A DNA stretch of 64,000 bases, from positions 62,001 through 126,000 of the forward strand of contig DATLNB010000049.1 of assembly GCA_035536995.1 (NCBI GenBank). Reading direction: 5' to 3'. The notes beneath the pieces are model-generated. The model ran no database searches. It was given only the letters and a program-made list of their open reading frames with translations, and was not told the origin of the DNA. The position numbers were made by a program, and so were the translations under genes. Shown one piece after another: positions 54,163 to 62,994 of the stretch. Origin of the DNA: AV80 sp035536995. GTDB lineage: Bacteria; Verrucomicrobiota; Verrucomicrobiia; Chthoniobacterales; UBA10450. The stretch's first letter is position 1, and the number at the start of each line of letters is the position of its first letter.

Positions 54163-54859
54163 GCTCGGCCAGGATCTCCGGGTCGCGGACGTCGGCCCAG
54201 TCGCCGCTAATTTCGAGCGCCTGGACGCGCCGGCCATCGCGCGCCAGATCGCGAATTGCATCAGTCAGCTCGTATTCGCCGCGCGGTGAAGGCTCGAGCT
54301 TCTCGATGTAATCGAAGATGCCGGCCCGGAATGCGTAAACGCCTGCGTTATACCAGGGGCTGGCAGGCTCACCCGGCTTCGGTTTTTCGCGCAGATCGGT
54401 CAGCTCAAAGGCATCGTTAACGAAGACTGCGCCGCCCTGGCTCACGTCGTCCATTCGTTTCACGGTGACGACAGCTTCCACGCTCGGTGCCAATGAATCG
54501 CGGATCCGCCCGTAATTTTCCTGGCCGATTAGGATGTCGCCGTAACTGAGCAGAAACGGATCGTTCCCGGCAAATTCCCGGGCCAGCGCCACGACCCGGC
54601 CAGTGCCGTCTGGGACCGTCTGCGTTTGATATTCGATGCGGACTCCGAATTTTGAACCGTCTCCGAAAAACTCTTTCACAGCTTCAGCCCGCCATCCGAC
54701 AACGATCATCAAGTTCGCCAGGCCCGTTTCGCGCAAGCCTTCAACGATATGTTGCAGGACTGGTTTGCCCCTGACCTGGAGCATTGGTTTAGGCAACGCT
54801 TCCGTCAGCTCGCGCATGCGAGTGCCGCGGCCGGCAGCGAGCAGGACAGCCTTGTTCAC
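54152..54859 (-). CDS. nucleotidyltransferase family protein (sugar-1-phosphate type)
   Basis: 235 residues from GTG 54859, giving NKAVLLAAGRGTRMRELTEALPKPMLQV, the family GxGxRxxPxTxxxPKP loop. A YGDIL segment supplies the metal Asp, and WYNAGVYAFRAGIF matches the sugar loop. It transfers NMP to a sugar phosphate, most like glucose-1-phosphate or mannose-1-phosphate enzymes; the sugar is unknown. No sugar-pathway genes are adjacent. Confidence 0.85.
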   Translation of the reverse strand: MNKAVLLAAGRGTRMRELTEALPKPMLQVRGKPVLQHIVEGLRETGLANLMIVVGWRAEAVKEFFGDGSKFGVRIEYQTQTVPDGTGRVVALAREFAGNDPFLLSYGDILIGQENYGRIRDSLAPSVEAVVTVKRMDDVSQGGAVFVNDAFELTDLREKPKPGEPASPWYNAGVYAFRAGIFDYIEKLEPSPRGEYELTDAIRDLARDGRRVQALEISGDWADVRDPEILAELNQ

Positions 54860-54953
54860 GCTGCATTTAGTCGGTCGAGATTCCGGAAGCTGCAAGGGGG
54901 CTCGCGCAATAGTTTCGTTTGCGTCGTCTCCGCGATCGTTTCATCATCGCGCG

Positions 54954-55355
54954 ATGCGTCTGGCGTTCCTGGCAAAATATCGCGAGTTCGGATTACTCCT
55001 GATTCGAGTCAGCCTCGGCGCGCTGTTCATCATTTACACCGCACGCGCGCTGATGGGCGGCCCGTCCGCGTGGGCGAGCTTCGGCACGGGCGTCCGGACT
55101 TTTGGCATTCACTCAAACTATCAGCTTTGGGGATTCCTTGGTGCGCTCGCCGGGTGTGCTGGCGGCGTCCTCATGATCCTGGGTTTGTTTTTCCGCCTTG
55201 GCGTTCTGTTTGTGCTGCTCGTGGCAATTGCCCACGCGATCGGAGTTGCAAAAGCCAGCGGTTTCAGGATCGCCCTCCCATCGATCGAGGTGTGTTTCGT
55301 CCTCGCGGGAATTCTATTTGTCGGTCCTGGAAAATACAGCGTGGATAAAACGTAG
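54954..55355 (+). CDS. DoxX family membrane protein
   Basis: 133 residues from ATG 54954; a longer in-frame extension overlaps the divergent nucleotidyltransferase gene and is not a real N-terminus. Four membrane helices with LLLIRVSLGALFIIYT and a Gly-rich second helix (GFLGALAGCAGGVLMI). DoxX proteins are poorly understood quinone-linked or redox membrane proteins. It has no operon partner. Confidence 0.82.
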   Translation: MRLAFLAKYREFGLLLIRVSLGALFIIYTARALMGGPSAWASFGTGVRTFGIHSNYQLWGFLGALAGCAGGVLMILGLFFRLGVLFVLLVAIAHAIGVAKASGFRIALPSIEVCFVLAGILFVGPGKYSVDKT

Positions 55356-55481
55356 ACCAGCGCACGCGCTGGGTCTCAGGGTGCCGCGGCCTCCTCAGCT
55401 ATAATCCACGCTCGCTCGGGGAGATCGAGTTTCGCGCCGCTCCTTGCTTTATTGGCGCGATCCCGCGAGGAGCGCCGGTGT

Positions 55482-56510
55482 TCAGGGAGTCATCTGGACC
55501 CGTCGAGCCATCGAGACAGCCGGCTCGGGAGCATAAGCGTCCTCCGGTGCTCCGCCGAATCGGCGGGCGGCGTAATACGAACCAACGACCAGCAGCGCGG
55601 CAACGCCTTGCGCGGTCAACGTTTCGTAAGTGGGGAAGATCGCAAACCACATGCCGATCCAGGCCGGCACCTTGTCGGCCAGCCATGGAATTTCGGTCCG
55701 CGAAATCCAATGCGCGAGCTGCATTTCCTGCGCTTGCTCACCGACCATGACGAGCAAGACCACACCCAGGAGGATGCCGGTTGTGATCAACATTTTTCGA
55801 TAGGGCAATCGTCGCTGCAAAACAAAGGTCAGCACCGCGACAATCCCGGAGAGAAGAAGACCGAGCAGAGCGCCTTTAAAAACGACCTCGCCACCGAGGC
55901 GCAGATTGTAACTTTGGAGGAAGAGGACGACCTCGAATCCTTCGCGATACAACGACGTGAATCCGAGCAGGACCAGTCCCCACCAGAGCCGGGATTGGGC
56001 ATTCTGTTGCGTGGGATCCGACGCGAGAAGGGTCTTTCGTCGGCGATTGTGCGCTCGAATCCAGCCACCCCAATAAATCTTGTGGAAGAACCAGTTCATG
56101 ATGACGAGCAACACGATCACCGCGAGCAGGCCGGTGGCGGCCTGGAGATCGAGCGCAGGCACGTTGTCCATGAGAGAGCTCACAATGCGAACCGCGACCA
56201 GCCACGTCACGATAGAGGCGCCAAAGGCGAGCGACGCGCCGATCGCCACGGGACGGCGATGGGCTTGTTTCGCGCCGGTCATGCTCGCGGTGATCGCGGC
56301 AAGGACGAGAATACACTCGAGCCCTTCCCGAAAGACCAGCACGCTGATGTCGAGGAACGCCACCGTTGGGCTCGTATTCGGGCGCATCGGGTCCGGCGCG
56401 CCTTGTTCCGCGACGCCCTGCCACACCAGCACGGCGATCACGATGGCGGCGGCGAGAACGCCGATCAGAAGCGTGAGGCGGCGTTTTAGAGGACGCTCTT
56501 TTTTTCCCAT
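55482..56510 (-). CDS. FTR1 family high-affinity iron permease
   Basis: 342 residues, seven or more membrane helices. Both iron-coordinating REGxE motifs are present: VFREGLECILV (about residue 60) and YREGFEVVLFL (about 200). FTR1/EfeU takes up ferric or oxidised ferrous iron. It is last of the run phnD-phnC-phnE-TonB receptor-FTR1, 20 nt after the receptor stop; the usual EfeO and EfeB partners are absent. Confidence 0.92.
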   Translation of the reverse strand: MGKKERPLKRRLTLLIGVLAAAIVIAVLVWQGVAEQGAPDPMRPNTSPTVAFLDISVLVFREGLECILVLAAITASMTGAKQAHRRPVAIGASLAFGASIVTWLVAVRIVSSLMDNVPALDLQAATGLLAVIVLLVIMNWFFHKIYWGGWIRAHNRRRKTLLASDPTQQNAQSRLWWGLVLLGFTSLYREGFEVVLFLQSYNLRLGGEVVFKGALLGLLLSGIVAVLTFVLQRRLPYRKMLITTGILLGVVLLVMVGEQAQEMQLAHWISRTEIPWLADKVPAWIGMWFAIFPTYETLTAQGVAALLVVGSYYAARRFGGAPEDAYAPEPAVSMARRVQMTP

Positions 56511-56530
56511 GGGGACCTGAACTGGATGCG

Positions 56531-58741
56531 TTAAAATTTTATCGAGAAGCCCGCGTAATAATTACGGCCCTGGGCCGGATCGATGCCGGTGTTGGCGATC
56601 CTAACGTAGTAATCCTCATTCAGCAGGTTATTGATGCCGGCATTAACGGAAACGATATTCTTATAGACCTTTGCCTCGGCTGTCAGGTCAAGCACGGTAT
56701 GGGCGGGGACGAAGCGTTCCGGTGTATTGGCATCGTCCGCGAAGCTGTCTGCTACGAAAGTTGCAAGCAGCGCCAGCTTCAATCGATCGCGCAAACGGTA
56801 GATCACCCCAGTCCGGATAAGGTAGTCGGGCGCGAACCGCGGCGTTCGTCCCTCCAGCGGACCGCTCACAAATTCGGCGTTGAGCAGCATGGCGTTTCCA
56901 TAAAGGCTCAAAGCGCCGAAGCGCTGTCCGAGCGTTTCCTCAATCGCCGGGGTCGCTCCTGATTTCGGGTCACGCTCCTGCACCGGAATGCCGCGGAGCG
57001 AGTCGATGAACCCGATCACGTCGAACTCTGCGGCCAGCTCCGCTCCGTAGTGTTTTGCGCGACCAACATTCGCGAGCGTGCTCCGTCCTCCTGGCCGGCC
57101 GATCGTTCCGATCTGATCGTCGAAATCGAGAAGAAAGCCGCTCAGGTCCCAGAAAATCCAATCATTTGGCGTCCCGCGGAATCCGATCTCGTATTGGAAG
57201 GCCGTGCTCTCATTGAGGTTTTCCGGTATATCGGTGCTGCCGCCGGTGGGGACCGCCTGGGTGAAAATCTTCGGCCGATACGATTCGGAAACGTTCAGGT
57301 ACAAATCCGTCTTTCGCGCGACTTCGTAGGAAACGCCGAGACCGAAAAGCGGAACGGTGTCGTGGAATTCCTCGTCAGCCAGGGCAGTTCCGGCAAGCCT
57401 TTTATCCTCATTGAGATGTTCGGTCACGCCCTGCCAGGCATTCTCGATCCGGATACCGGGCACAATCGACCAGCGGCCCCAGTGGAAGCGATTCTCGACG
57501 AAAATAGGCAGATAAAAAATGCTGCGGTCACTGTCGGTTCGCAGAATGCCGATGCGGTCGTTCGCGCTCTGGGCAAGACTGTCCTGGCGCGGCGAATCCG
57601 TATGATAAATTTGAAAGCCGCCGGTGATAGTATGTTCGCCGCCCCAAAGCTCGTAATCATGGCGCAGGCGCGCCTCCAGGCCTTCGGTGTAAAATTCCTG
57701 GCTCTCGATTGTGCTGGTCTTTGAAGCCGGGTCGGTCGGGCTCGGCAAGGTCCCAAAAACGCCGCCGCGCTGCCGGACGCTGAAACGTGAATAGCGACCG
57801 CCCCATGCTGTCATCGTCAGGGTTGTGTTCTCGTTGAAATCCCGCTCCCAGGCGACGGAAGCGAGATAACGCTCGAGCTCGAAGCGATCGAAGAAGCGCG
57901 AGGTCGCACTGCGATCCACGTTGTAGTTCACCGCGCCCGGCCCGGTCGCGAACGTCAGGCCGCCCGGCTCGCCATGTTCTTCCGCGTAGGCCTCCAGGGT
58001 GAAGATCCAGCGGCTGTTCGTGCTTCCATCCAGCACGATTTTCAGGCTGCCGGCGTCGAGCGTGAAGTCGCTGTTCGCTTGACGGAACCCATCTCCCTGG
58101 CGGTGATTGTAGTATCCGTAATAACCGACCCGGCCGGCGGTGCCGTCGACATAAGTGAAGTTGGAAAAGTAATTGTCGCTTCCGAAGGTGTTGGTCGTGC
58201 CGAAGGCAAAGGGCCGGTCGGTCCGCGGCCGGTGAGTTACATAGTTCAGCGCGCCGCCCGGCTGCGGGCCATAGAGGAGCGCGGCGCCGCCCCGGAGAAA
58301 CTCGATCCGATCCACGGTATCGAGCGGCGGAGTGTAATAGGCTTCGGGATATCCGAATTGATCGGCATGAATGGGAATACCGTCTTTCAATACCTGGGTG
58401 TATTGGACCCTGCTGGGATCGAGCCCGCGGTATCCGATGCTTAGCAGCGGGGTGGTTTCCTCGCTTAGGAACAACCCAGGCGTCTTTGCGAGCGCCTGAC
58501 GGTAGTTGTTGTTCGTGATTCGGGGAAGCTCATCGAGATCGATGACAGTTGTCTTTTTGCCCGCGTAGATTCGCGCGCCCTGGACCGGTGGGAGATACGG
58601 CGCCTGGATGGTTTCATCCGATTCCGCCTCGGCCTCGACGCGTACTTCCGAGGTGACGGCCGTTACGGCGTCCTGCGCGGAAGCTGAGGCGATGCAGTTT
58701 GCGGCCAGCAAATAGCAGCAAACCCGGATAAAGCTCTTCAC
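56531..58741 (-). CDS. TonB-dependent outer-membrane receptor (FecA-like class)
   Basis: 736 residues from GTG 58741 (alternatives upstream). Signal peptide (about 1-22), a plug domain with ETTPLLSIGYRGLDPSR, LKDGIPIHADQFGYPE and FLRGGAALLYGPQPGGALNYVTHRP, then a 22-strand barrel ending in an aromatic C-terminus, YYAGFSIKF. The GIPIHADQFG...ALLYGPQPGG pattern resembles ferric-citrate receptors. No N-terminal signalling domain. It sits between an ABC importer and an iron permease in one direction. Confidence 0.9.
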   Translation of the reverse strand: MKSFIRVCCYLLAANCIASASAQDAVTAVTSEVRVEAEAESDETIQAPYLPPVQGARIYAGKKTTVIDLDELPRITNNNYRQALAKTPGLFLSEETTPLLSIGYRGLDPSRVQYTQVLKDGIPIHADQFGYPEAYYTPPLDTVDRIEFLRGGAALLYGPQPGGALNYVTHRPRTDRPFAFGTTNTFGSDNYFSNFTYVDGTAGRVGYYGYYNHRQGDGFRQANSDFTLDAGSLKIVLDGSTNSRWIFTLEAYAEEHGEPGGLTFATGPGAVNYNVDRSATSRFFDRFELERYLASVAWERDFNENTTLTMTAWGGRYSRFSVRQRGGVFGTLPSPTDPASKTSTIESQEFYTEGLEARLRHDYELWGGEHTITGGFQIYHTDSPRQDSLAQSANDRIGILRTDSDRSIFYLPIFVENRFHWGRWSIVPGIRIENAWQGVTEHLNEDKRLAGTALADEEFHDTVPLFGLGVSYEVARKTDLYLNVSESYRPKIFTQAVPTGGSTDIPENLNESTAFQYEIGFRGTPNDWIFWDLSGFLLDFDDQIGTIGRPGGRSTLANVGRAKHYGAELAAEFDVIGFIDSLRGIPVQERDPKSGATPAIEETLGQRFGALSLYGNAMLLNAEFVSGPLEGRTPRFAPDYLIRTGVIYRLRDRLKLALLATFVADSFADDANTPERFVPAHTVLDLTAEAKVYKNIVSVNAGINNLLNEDYYVRIANTGIDPAQGRNYYAGFSIKF

Positions 58742-58828
58742 CGGCACAACATAGAGAGCCCGAGGCCACCTGCTTCCGGTCGGTTGCCAATTTTTAGCGG
58801 TCAATTGCGCTGACCGCGTAATTTTGCA

Positions 58829-59680
58829 TCAAAGCGTTTTCGTCGAGACCGCCTTGCGTACGATCTGGTTTCGGACGCGTTCGCCGAGCAGATCGAGAGC
58901 GGAAACGAGGAGGAACATGAAGAGCAGCACCGTCGCGAACTTGTTCCACTGATAGTATTCCTGGTAGGTGTGCAGTTGCAGACCTACGCCGCCCGCACCG
59001 ACGATCCCGACGATCGCAGCGGACCGGATATTGTATTCGAGCATCCAAAGCGAATAGCTCCAGACCAGCGGTTTGGCGTGCGGCCAAAGGCCGTATTGGA
59101 AAGCCTGAATGGTGCGCGCCCCGGCCGCGCGTAACGCCCGTGCCACCTCGATGTCGACCGATTCAAATGCGTCGCTGAAAAATTTTCCGAGGTAACCGAC
59201 GCTGTAAAACGTGAGCCCGATCACGCCGGCGAGCGGATTGGGTCCGACGATGGCAACAGCGAGCAACGCCCAGATCAGGCTGGGCACCGTGCGAATCGCA
59301 TTCATAAGGAATCGCGAAATAAGAACCAGCCAGCGCGGGGAGAGCGTCTGGGCCCCGGCAATTGCGATAGGGACCGACGCGATGATGGCGAATGCCGTGG
59401 CCATGACCGCGATTTGAAACGTTTCACAGAGCCCGATCAGGGTTTGGCCCGTGACCGTAAAATCCGGCGGGAAGAAGTTGGCGAAGAACCCGCGGATGTT
59501 CGCCAGATAATTAAGGTCACGCCCCGAGCCGCGCAGCACCCCGGCTGAGCAGATAACCGCGACGATAAAGAGGAGGAGCGAAATGTTGAGCACCCCTAGG
59601 CGCTCGTGCCATTTCAGATCGACCGGCGGCACCGCGACCCGGCTTCGCGGCGGCTCAGCTTCAATCAGCGGAGGCTGCAT
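58829..59680 (-). CDS. phnE: phosphonate/phosphite-type ABC transporter permease
   Basis: 283 residues, about six membrane helices. The EAA loop (EVARALRAAGARTIQAFQYGLWPHAKPLVWSY) contacts the ATPase. Similar to PhnE/PtxC permeases; the substrate is set by the binding protein. It overlaps phnC by 20 nt and is 87 nt upstream of the TonB receptor. Confidence 0.85.
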   Translation of the reverse strand: MQPPLIEAEPPRSRVAVPPVDLKWHERLGVLNISLLLFIVAVICSAGVLRGSGRDLNYLANIRGFFANFFPPDFTVTGQTLIGLCETFQIAVMATAFAIIASVPIAIAGAQTLSPRWLVLISRFLMNAIRTVPSLIWALLAVAIVGPNPLAGVIGLTFYSVGYLGKFFSDAFESVDIEVARALRAAGARTIQAFQYGLWPHAKPLVWSYSLWMLEYNIRSAAIVGIVGAGGVGLQLHTYQEYYQWNKFATVLLFMFLLVSALDLLGERVRNQIVRKAVSTKTL

Positions 59681-60419
59681 GAATCTCGCGGATGCGCCAC
59701 TTATCTGGGTTCATCGGGTCGAGACTGAGGGCGTAATCGGCGAAGCGCTCGAGCAAAGCTGGATCGTGCAGGACGCAGAAAACGGTCCGCCGGTTTTGGT
59801 GCGCCTCGTGTCGGAGAATACCGAGAATCCGGCCGCAAAGATAGGCGTCCAGATTGGAGACCGGTTCGTCAGCCAGGAGAAGCTCCGGTTCCTGAAAGAG
59901 GGCCCGTGCTACGGCTGCGCGCTGCTGTTCGCCCCCGGAGGTTTCGCCGGCGCGCCGATGTAGATGCGCTGCGAGGCCGAGATCGGCGAGCAAGAGCGCG
60001 GCCGCTTGCTTATCGGCCCGCGGAAAATGAAACAGGGTCTGCCACCACGGATAACGGCTGAGCCGGCCGCAAAGCACGTTCCGCAAGACCGTGCTGTTTT
60101 GCGACAGCAACAGGTTCTGAAAAACGATGCCGACCCTTTTTTGATAATCGGTCGCCTTGTGCAGGCATCCGGCATTGCAGGAAAACGTCAGCTCGCCTTC
60201 CGTCGGTTCGGCGAGACCTGCGAGGCAATTTAGCAAACTGGATTTGCCGACGCCCGACGGGCCCACGACCGCGATGACGCTGCCGCGCGGAACTTCCCAA
60301 TTCAGGTTTCGGAACAGCCAGCGATCATTGCGCTTCAGGCCGAGATTCCTGATCGAAAGATGCGGCACCGGGGGCGCGGCGGGATTCGGCTGGACCTGGG
60401 TCGAGTTACTTTGCATCAC
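59661..60419 (-). CDS. phnC: phosphonate-type ABC transporter ATP-binding protein
   Basis: 252 residues. Walker A GPSGVGKSS, signature TSGGEQQRAAVARAL, Walker B ELLLADEP, H-loop region VFCVLHD. It energises the PhnE-type permease. The start overlaps phnD by 14 nt, so expression is coupled. A PhnC-type NFQNLLL/FQ-loop is present. Confidence 0.88.
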   Translation of the reverse strand: MMQSNSTQVQPNPAAPPVPHLSIRNLGLKRNDRWLFRNLNWEVPRGSVIAVVGPSGVGKSSLLNCLAGLAEPTEGELTFSCNAGCLHKATDYQKRVGIVFQNLLLSQNSTVLRNVLCGRLSRYPWWQTLFHFPRADKQAAALLLADLGLAAHLHRRAGETSGGEQQRAAVARALFQEPELLLADEPVSNLDAYLCGRILGILRHEAHQNRRTVFCVLHDPALLERFADYALSLDPMNPDKWRIREIHAASAD

Positions 60420-61287
60420 CGAGGAAATCCAGCGCTTCGCGAATAGCTCGCAGATGCTCTTCCGGATTGACCTCTACCAGCTTGGAAGTAAAAACCTTGT
60501 CCCGCAACGCTGCATTTTCGGGTTCGTTCATCGACTCCAGCGCCTTGCGCAGGGTCACGCGGTCGGCTTCCGGAATGCTGGAACGGACCGCGATGACGTG
60601 GGTGGGCACGGGCCCTTGTTCCGCCACCTTCTTCAACTGCCCGCGCTGCCCGACGGTCAGGTGTTTATCCAGGTCGAGCACGTAATAGCTGACGGCCGCC
60701 GCCTCGGCCTGGCCGTTGAGGACACGCTCGATCGCGGAGACGTAGCCAGTGCCGTAGAACAAATTGCCCTCGCCGAAGAATGCTTCCGGCCGCGGATCCT
60801 TGAGTAACCCCTTTTGCTTCAAATCCCAGATCGGGATCAGGTAACCCGACGTGCTGGTTTTGCTGGCGAACGCGACTGGTTTGCCACGCAAATCCTCGAC
60901 CTTGTTGTAAGGCTTTTCTTTTAACGAGAGCCAGTAGCTTTGGTAGAAATTGCGGCCATTCAGCTCTCCGGCCAGAAGGATCTGGCCCGCGTTTCTTTTT
61001 TGGGCCGCGACCATGTCGGTCGCGCTGAGATAGCCAAGGTCGACGGTGCCGTTCGCAAAACCTTCGATGATCACAGAGGACGAGAGCGGGACGATGACCT
61101 CGACCGGTTTGCCCAGTTTCTTCGTGAGGAAGTCGGAGAGAGTTTTTCTCTCCTGGAGCATTTGTTCGGGATTTTTGTCCGGTTTAAGGGCGATGACGAC
61201 CTTCTGGATTGAGAGGTCCGCGCGGGCCGGCAGGGCGAAAGAGGAGAGAACGAAGAGCAGCGCGGTGAGCAGGTGGCGAAAGTTCAT
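60406..61287 (-). CDS. phnD: phosphate/phosphite/phosphonate-type periplasmic binding protein
   Basis: 293 residues from ATG 61287, which opens a signal peptide (HLLTALLFVLSSFALPARA). The long in-frame extension upstream is low-complexity and lacks similarity. PhnD family: NPEQMLQERKTLSDFLTKKL, FANGTVDLGYLSATDMVAA and the SKTSTSGYLIP loop that holds the phosphonate group in known relatives. The class also binds phosphite and phosphate. It is first of the five-gene import operon. No C-P lyase or phosphite dehydrogenase genes are in view. Confidence 0.88.
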   Translation of the reverse strand: MNFRHLLTALLFVLSSFALPARADLSIQKVVIALKPDKNPEQMLQERKTLSDFLTKKLGKPVEVIVPLSSSVIIEGFANGTVDLGYLSATDMVAAQKRNAGQILLAGELNGRNFYQSYWLSLKEKPYNKVEDLRGKPVAFASKTSTSGYLIPIWDLKQKGLLKDPRPEAFFGEGNLFYGTGYVSAIERVLNGQAEAAAVSYYVLDLDKHLTVGQRGQLKKVAEQGPVPTHVIAVRSSIPEADRVTLRKALESMNEPENAALRDKVFTSKLVEVNPEEHLRAIREALDFLGDAK

Positions 61288-61420
61288 GATTGGTCGAAAG
61301 GGTGCGGGCCGGGTGACCGGGCTCGCGTTTGTGATTTCCGGTATTGTAGCGAGGGACGGCCGGCGCGCTGTTGGTGAGTTGCGTTTTTTTAGCGGCGGCT
61401 TGCGGGGGCGTGATCGAGGA

Positions 61421-61477
61421 AGAGCAGGAGCAAGAGCAAGAGCAAGTGTAAGAGCAAGTGTAAGAGCAAGTGGAAGA
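61421..61477 (+). repeat. AGAGCA-type hexamer microsatellite
   Basis: About nine imperfect repeats of a 6-bp AGAGCA / AAGAGC unit, some changed to AAGTGT, lie in the divergent gap between phnD and the first pseudopilin gene. The gap 61288-61528 contains this run and no gene. It could change promoter spacing if copy number varies. Confidence 0.7.
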
Positions 61478-61528
61478 GGGGCGGGGGGCGGCGTCTTGTG
61501 GTTTGCCTTTGAGCGCATACCTTTTTGG

Positions 61529-62002
61529 GTGCGAAAGCAGGCCGGATTCACCTTGATCGAGCTAGCGATCGCGGTGGTTATTCTCATCCTGATCATGCTC
61601 CTTGCGGTGCCGAGCATGAACGGGCTCATGGCGGACCGCCGCTTACGGCGTTCGCTTGACGAGTTCAATTCGATGGTGCGGCAGGCCCAGGAGCGGAGCG
61701 TCGCTGAACGGCGCGCGTATCTCATGGTCTGGGAGGACGGCAAAGTAGGACTGCGCCCAGAGGCGCTGCGGGAAGGGGACGACCGAGCCCCGGTGCTTCT
61801 TTGGAAGCTGGCGCGAAACGAATCGCTCAAGGTGAACTTCCCTGCGGCTCTGATCGAAAAAGCGCCTGCCGAATGGATTTTCTGGTCCTCTGGGAACTGC
61901 GAGCCGGCCGAGGTGAGTTTCAAGGGCGAAGATGGGACCTGGACCGCGCGGTACTCCGCCCTGACAGGACGAGCGGAGATAGTTTCGTATGTTGCACGTT
62001 AA
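61529..62002 (+). CDS. GspH-like type II secretion pseudopilin
   Basis: 157 residues from GTG 61529. Class III prepilin leader KQAGFTLIELAIAVVIL: cleavage after Gly, Glu at +5, then a 20-residue hydrophobic helix. The globular part (MADRRLRRSLDEFNSMVRQAQERSV) matches GspH/FimT pseudopilins. First gene of a run of four pseudopilins with overlapping ends. Upstream TTG starts are possible. Confidence 0.85.
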   Translation: MRKQAGFTLIELAIAVVILILIMLLAVPSMNGLMADRRLRRSLDEFNSMVRQAQERSVAERRAYLMVWEDGKVGLRPEALREGDDRAPVLLWKLARNESLKVNFPAALIEKAPAEWIFWSSGNCEPAEVSFKGEDGTWTARYSALTGRAEIVSYVAR

Positions 62003-62390
62003 ACGTAGCGGGAGCGCGTTCGCGCTTTACGAAGTGCTTATCGGCGTGACCATCTTTGCGATTGGGGTTCTTTCGCTTGGTTGGTCGGTCGAGAATTGCC
62101 TGCACGCCAGCGCGCTCAGTGCGGAGGACGATCGCGTTCGGCAAATCCTGGCAGACCGCATGGCGGAGCTTCAGGCGTCGCCCGGTCTTCCGGACAACAA
62201 CAAACAGACAAAGGTGGAGTCCGGATATGGCGAGATCGTCCTCGTTCAGCGATCAGCGCCTGCCGGTCTAAAGGGTGAGAACAACACGGAGCTCAACGGC
62301 ATCAACCTGATCACCCTGAGCGCGGAGTGGAAACGCAACGGCGTCGCCCAGTCTCGCCGGATCCAGTTTTACATCTATCGCAATGGATAA
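61989..62390 (+). CDS. GspI-like pseudopilin with unusual leader
   Basis: 133 residues. The leader KRSGSAFALYEVLIGVTIFAIGVL has the usual hydrophobic helix and Glu at +5 (F-A-L-Y-E), but the residue before the cleavage site is Ala instead of Gly. Later GspI-like features: LADRMAELQASPG and a short beta region. It overlaps the GspH-like gene by 14 nt and the GspJ-like gene by 8 nt. Confidence 0.8.
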   Translation: MLHVKRSGSAFALYEVLIGVTIFAIGVLSLGWSVENCLHASALSAEDDRVRQILADRMAELQASPGLPDNNKQTKVESGYGEIVLVQRSAPAGLKGENNTELNGINLITLSAEWKRNGVAQSRRIQFYIYRNG

Positions 62391-62994
62391 GACCAGAGGT
62401 CAGCGCGGTTTCACGTTGCTCGAGATCACCCTGGCGGCGGCGATCCTTGGGTTGATGTCCATGGCCATCTATCGCTTCGTCCAAACAAATATTTCCGTGC
62501 TGAGGGTGTCGTCCCTTCAGACGCTGGAAAATGCCCGTTACACCGGCTTGCTTGATCTGGTTACGGCGGAGTGGCAAAGCCTGCCCAGCAACGTCGGTGC
62601 GCTCAGCGGCGACACTTTCACTTTTAACGGCAGGCCCCGGGACGAAATTACGTGGATCGCCGCCTCGGGGCCCGGGCTACTGACTCGCTATGCGGAGGGA
62701 GAGTTCACCGTCCGGATGCGGCTCCGCCCGATGAAGGGGAGCGACAAACTTCAATTAGGGTGGGACCGAAAGCCGCGCGGGAACGCGGAAGGTTCGGATG
62801 AAGGCGAGAGCTGGGTGCCGCTGGTCGATGACGTCAACGGGATGCGGATCCGCTATTTCGACACCCGGTTAAACGCCTGGGTGGAACGTTGGACCGATAC
62901 GGGGACGTTGCCGCGCCTGATTCAATTGATCATCGAACGTCCGAACCAGATGAACTGGCAGGCGATTGTCGCCCTCGGCCGCAATCCCATGTGA
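62383..62994 (+). CDS. GspJ-like pseudopilin
   Basis: 203 residues. Standard leader RGQRGFTLLEITLAAAIL, then a GspJ-type body with VTAEWQSLPSN, DEITWIAASGPGLLTRY and a C-terminal ELP-like region (IQLIIERPNQMNWQAIVAL). GspJ caps the type II secretion pseudopilus with GspI and GspK. It overlaps both neighbours. Confidence 0.83.
   Translation: MDKTRGQRGFTLLEITLAAAILGLMSMAIYRFVQTNISVLRVSSLQTLENARYTGLLDLVTAEWQSLPSNVGALSGDTFTFNGRPRDEITWIAASGPGLLTRYAEGEFTVRMRLRPMKGSDKLQLGWDRKPRGNAEGSDEGESWVPLVDDVNGMRIRYFDTRLNAWVERWTDTGTLPRLIQLIIERPNQMNWQAIVALGRNPM

Noticed and set aside
55452..56489. 345-codon plus-strand frame opposite the FTR1 gene
   Set aside because: The minus strand has the REGxE motifs and membrane helices; this frame has none.
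61421..61477. CRISPR or coding repeat
   Set aside because: Unit of 6 bp is a microsatellite, and neither strand gives a supported protein here.
61288..61923. N-terminal extension of phnD by over 200 residues
   Set aside because: The extension is low-complexity Pro/Ala/Leu and overlaps the pseudopilin gene antisense; the signal peptide begins at 61287.
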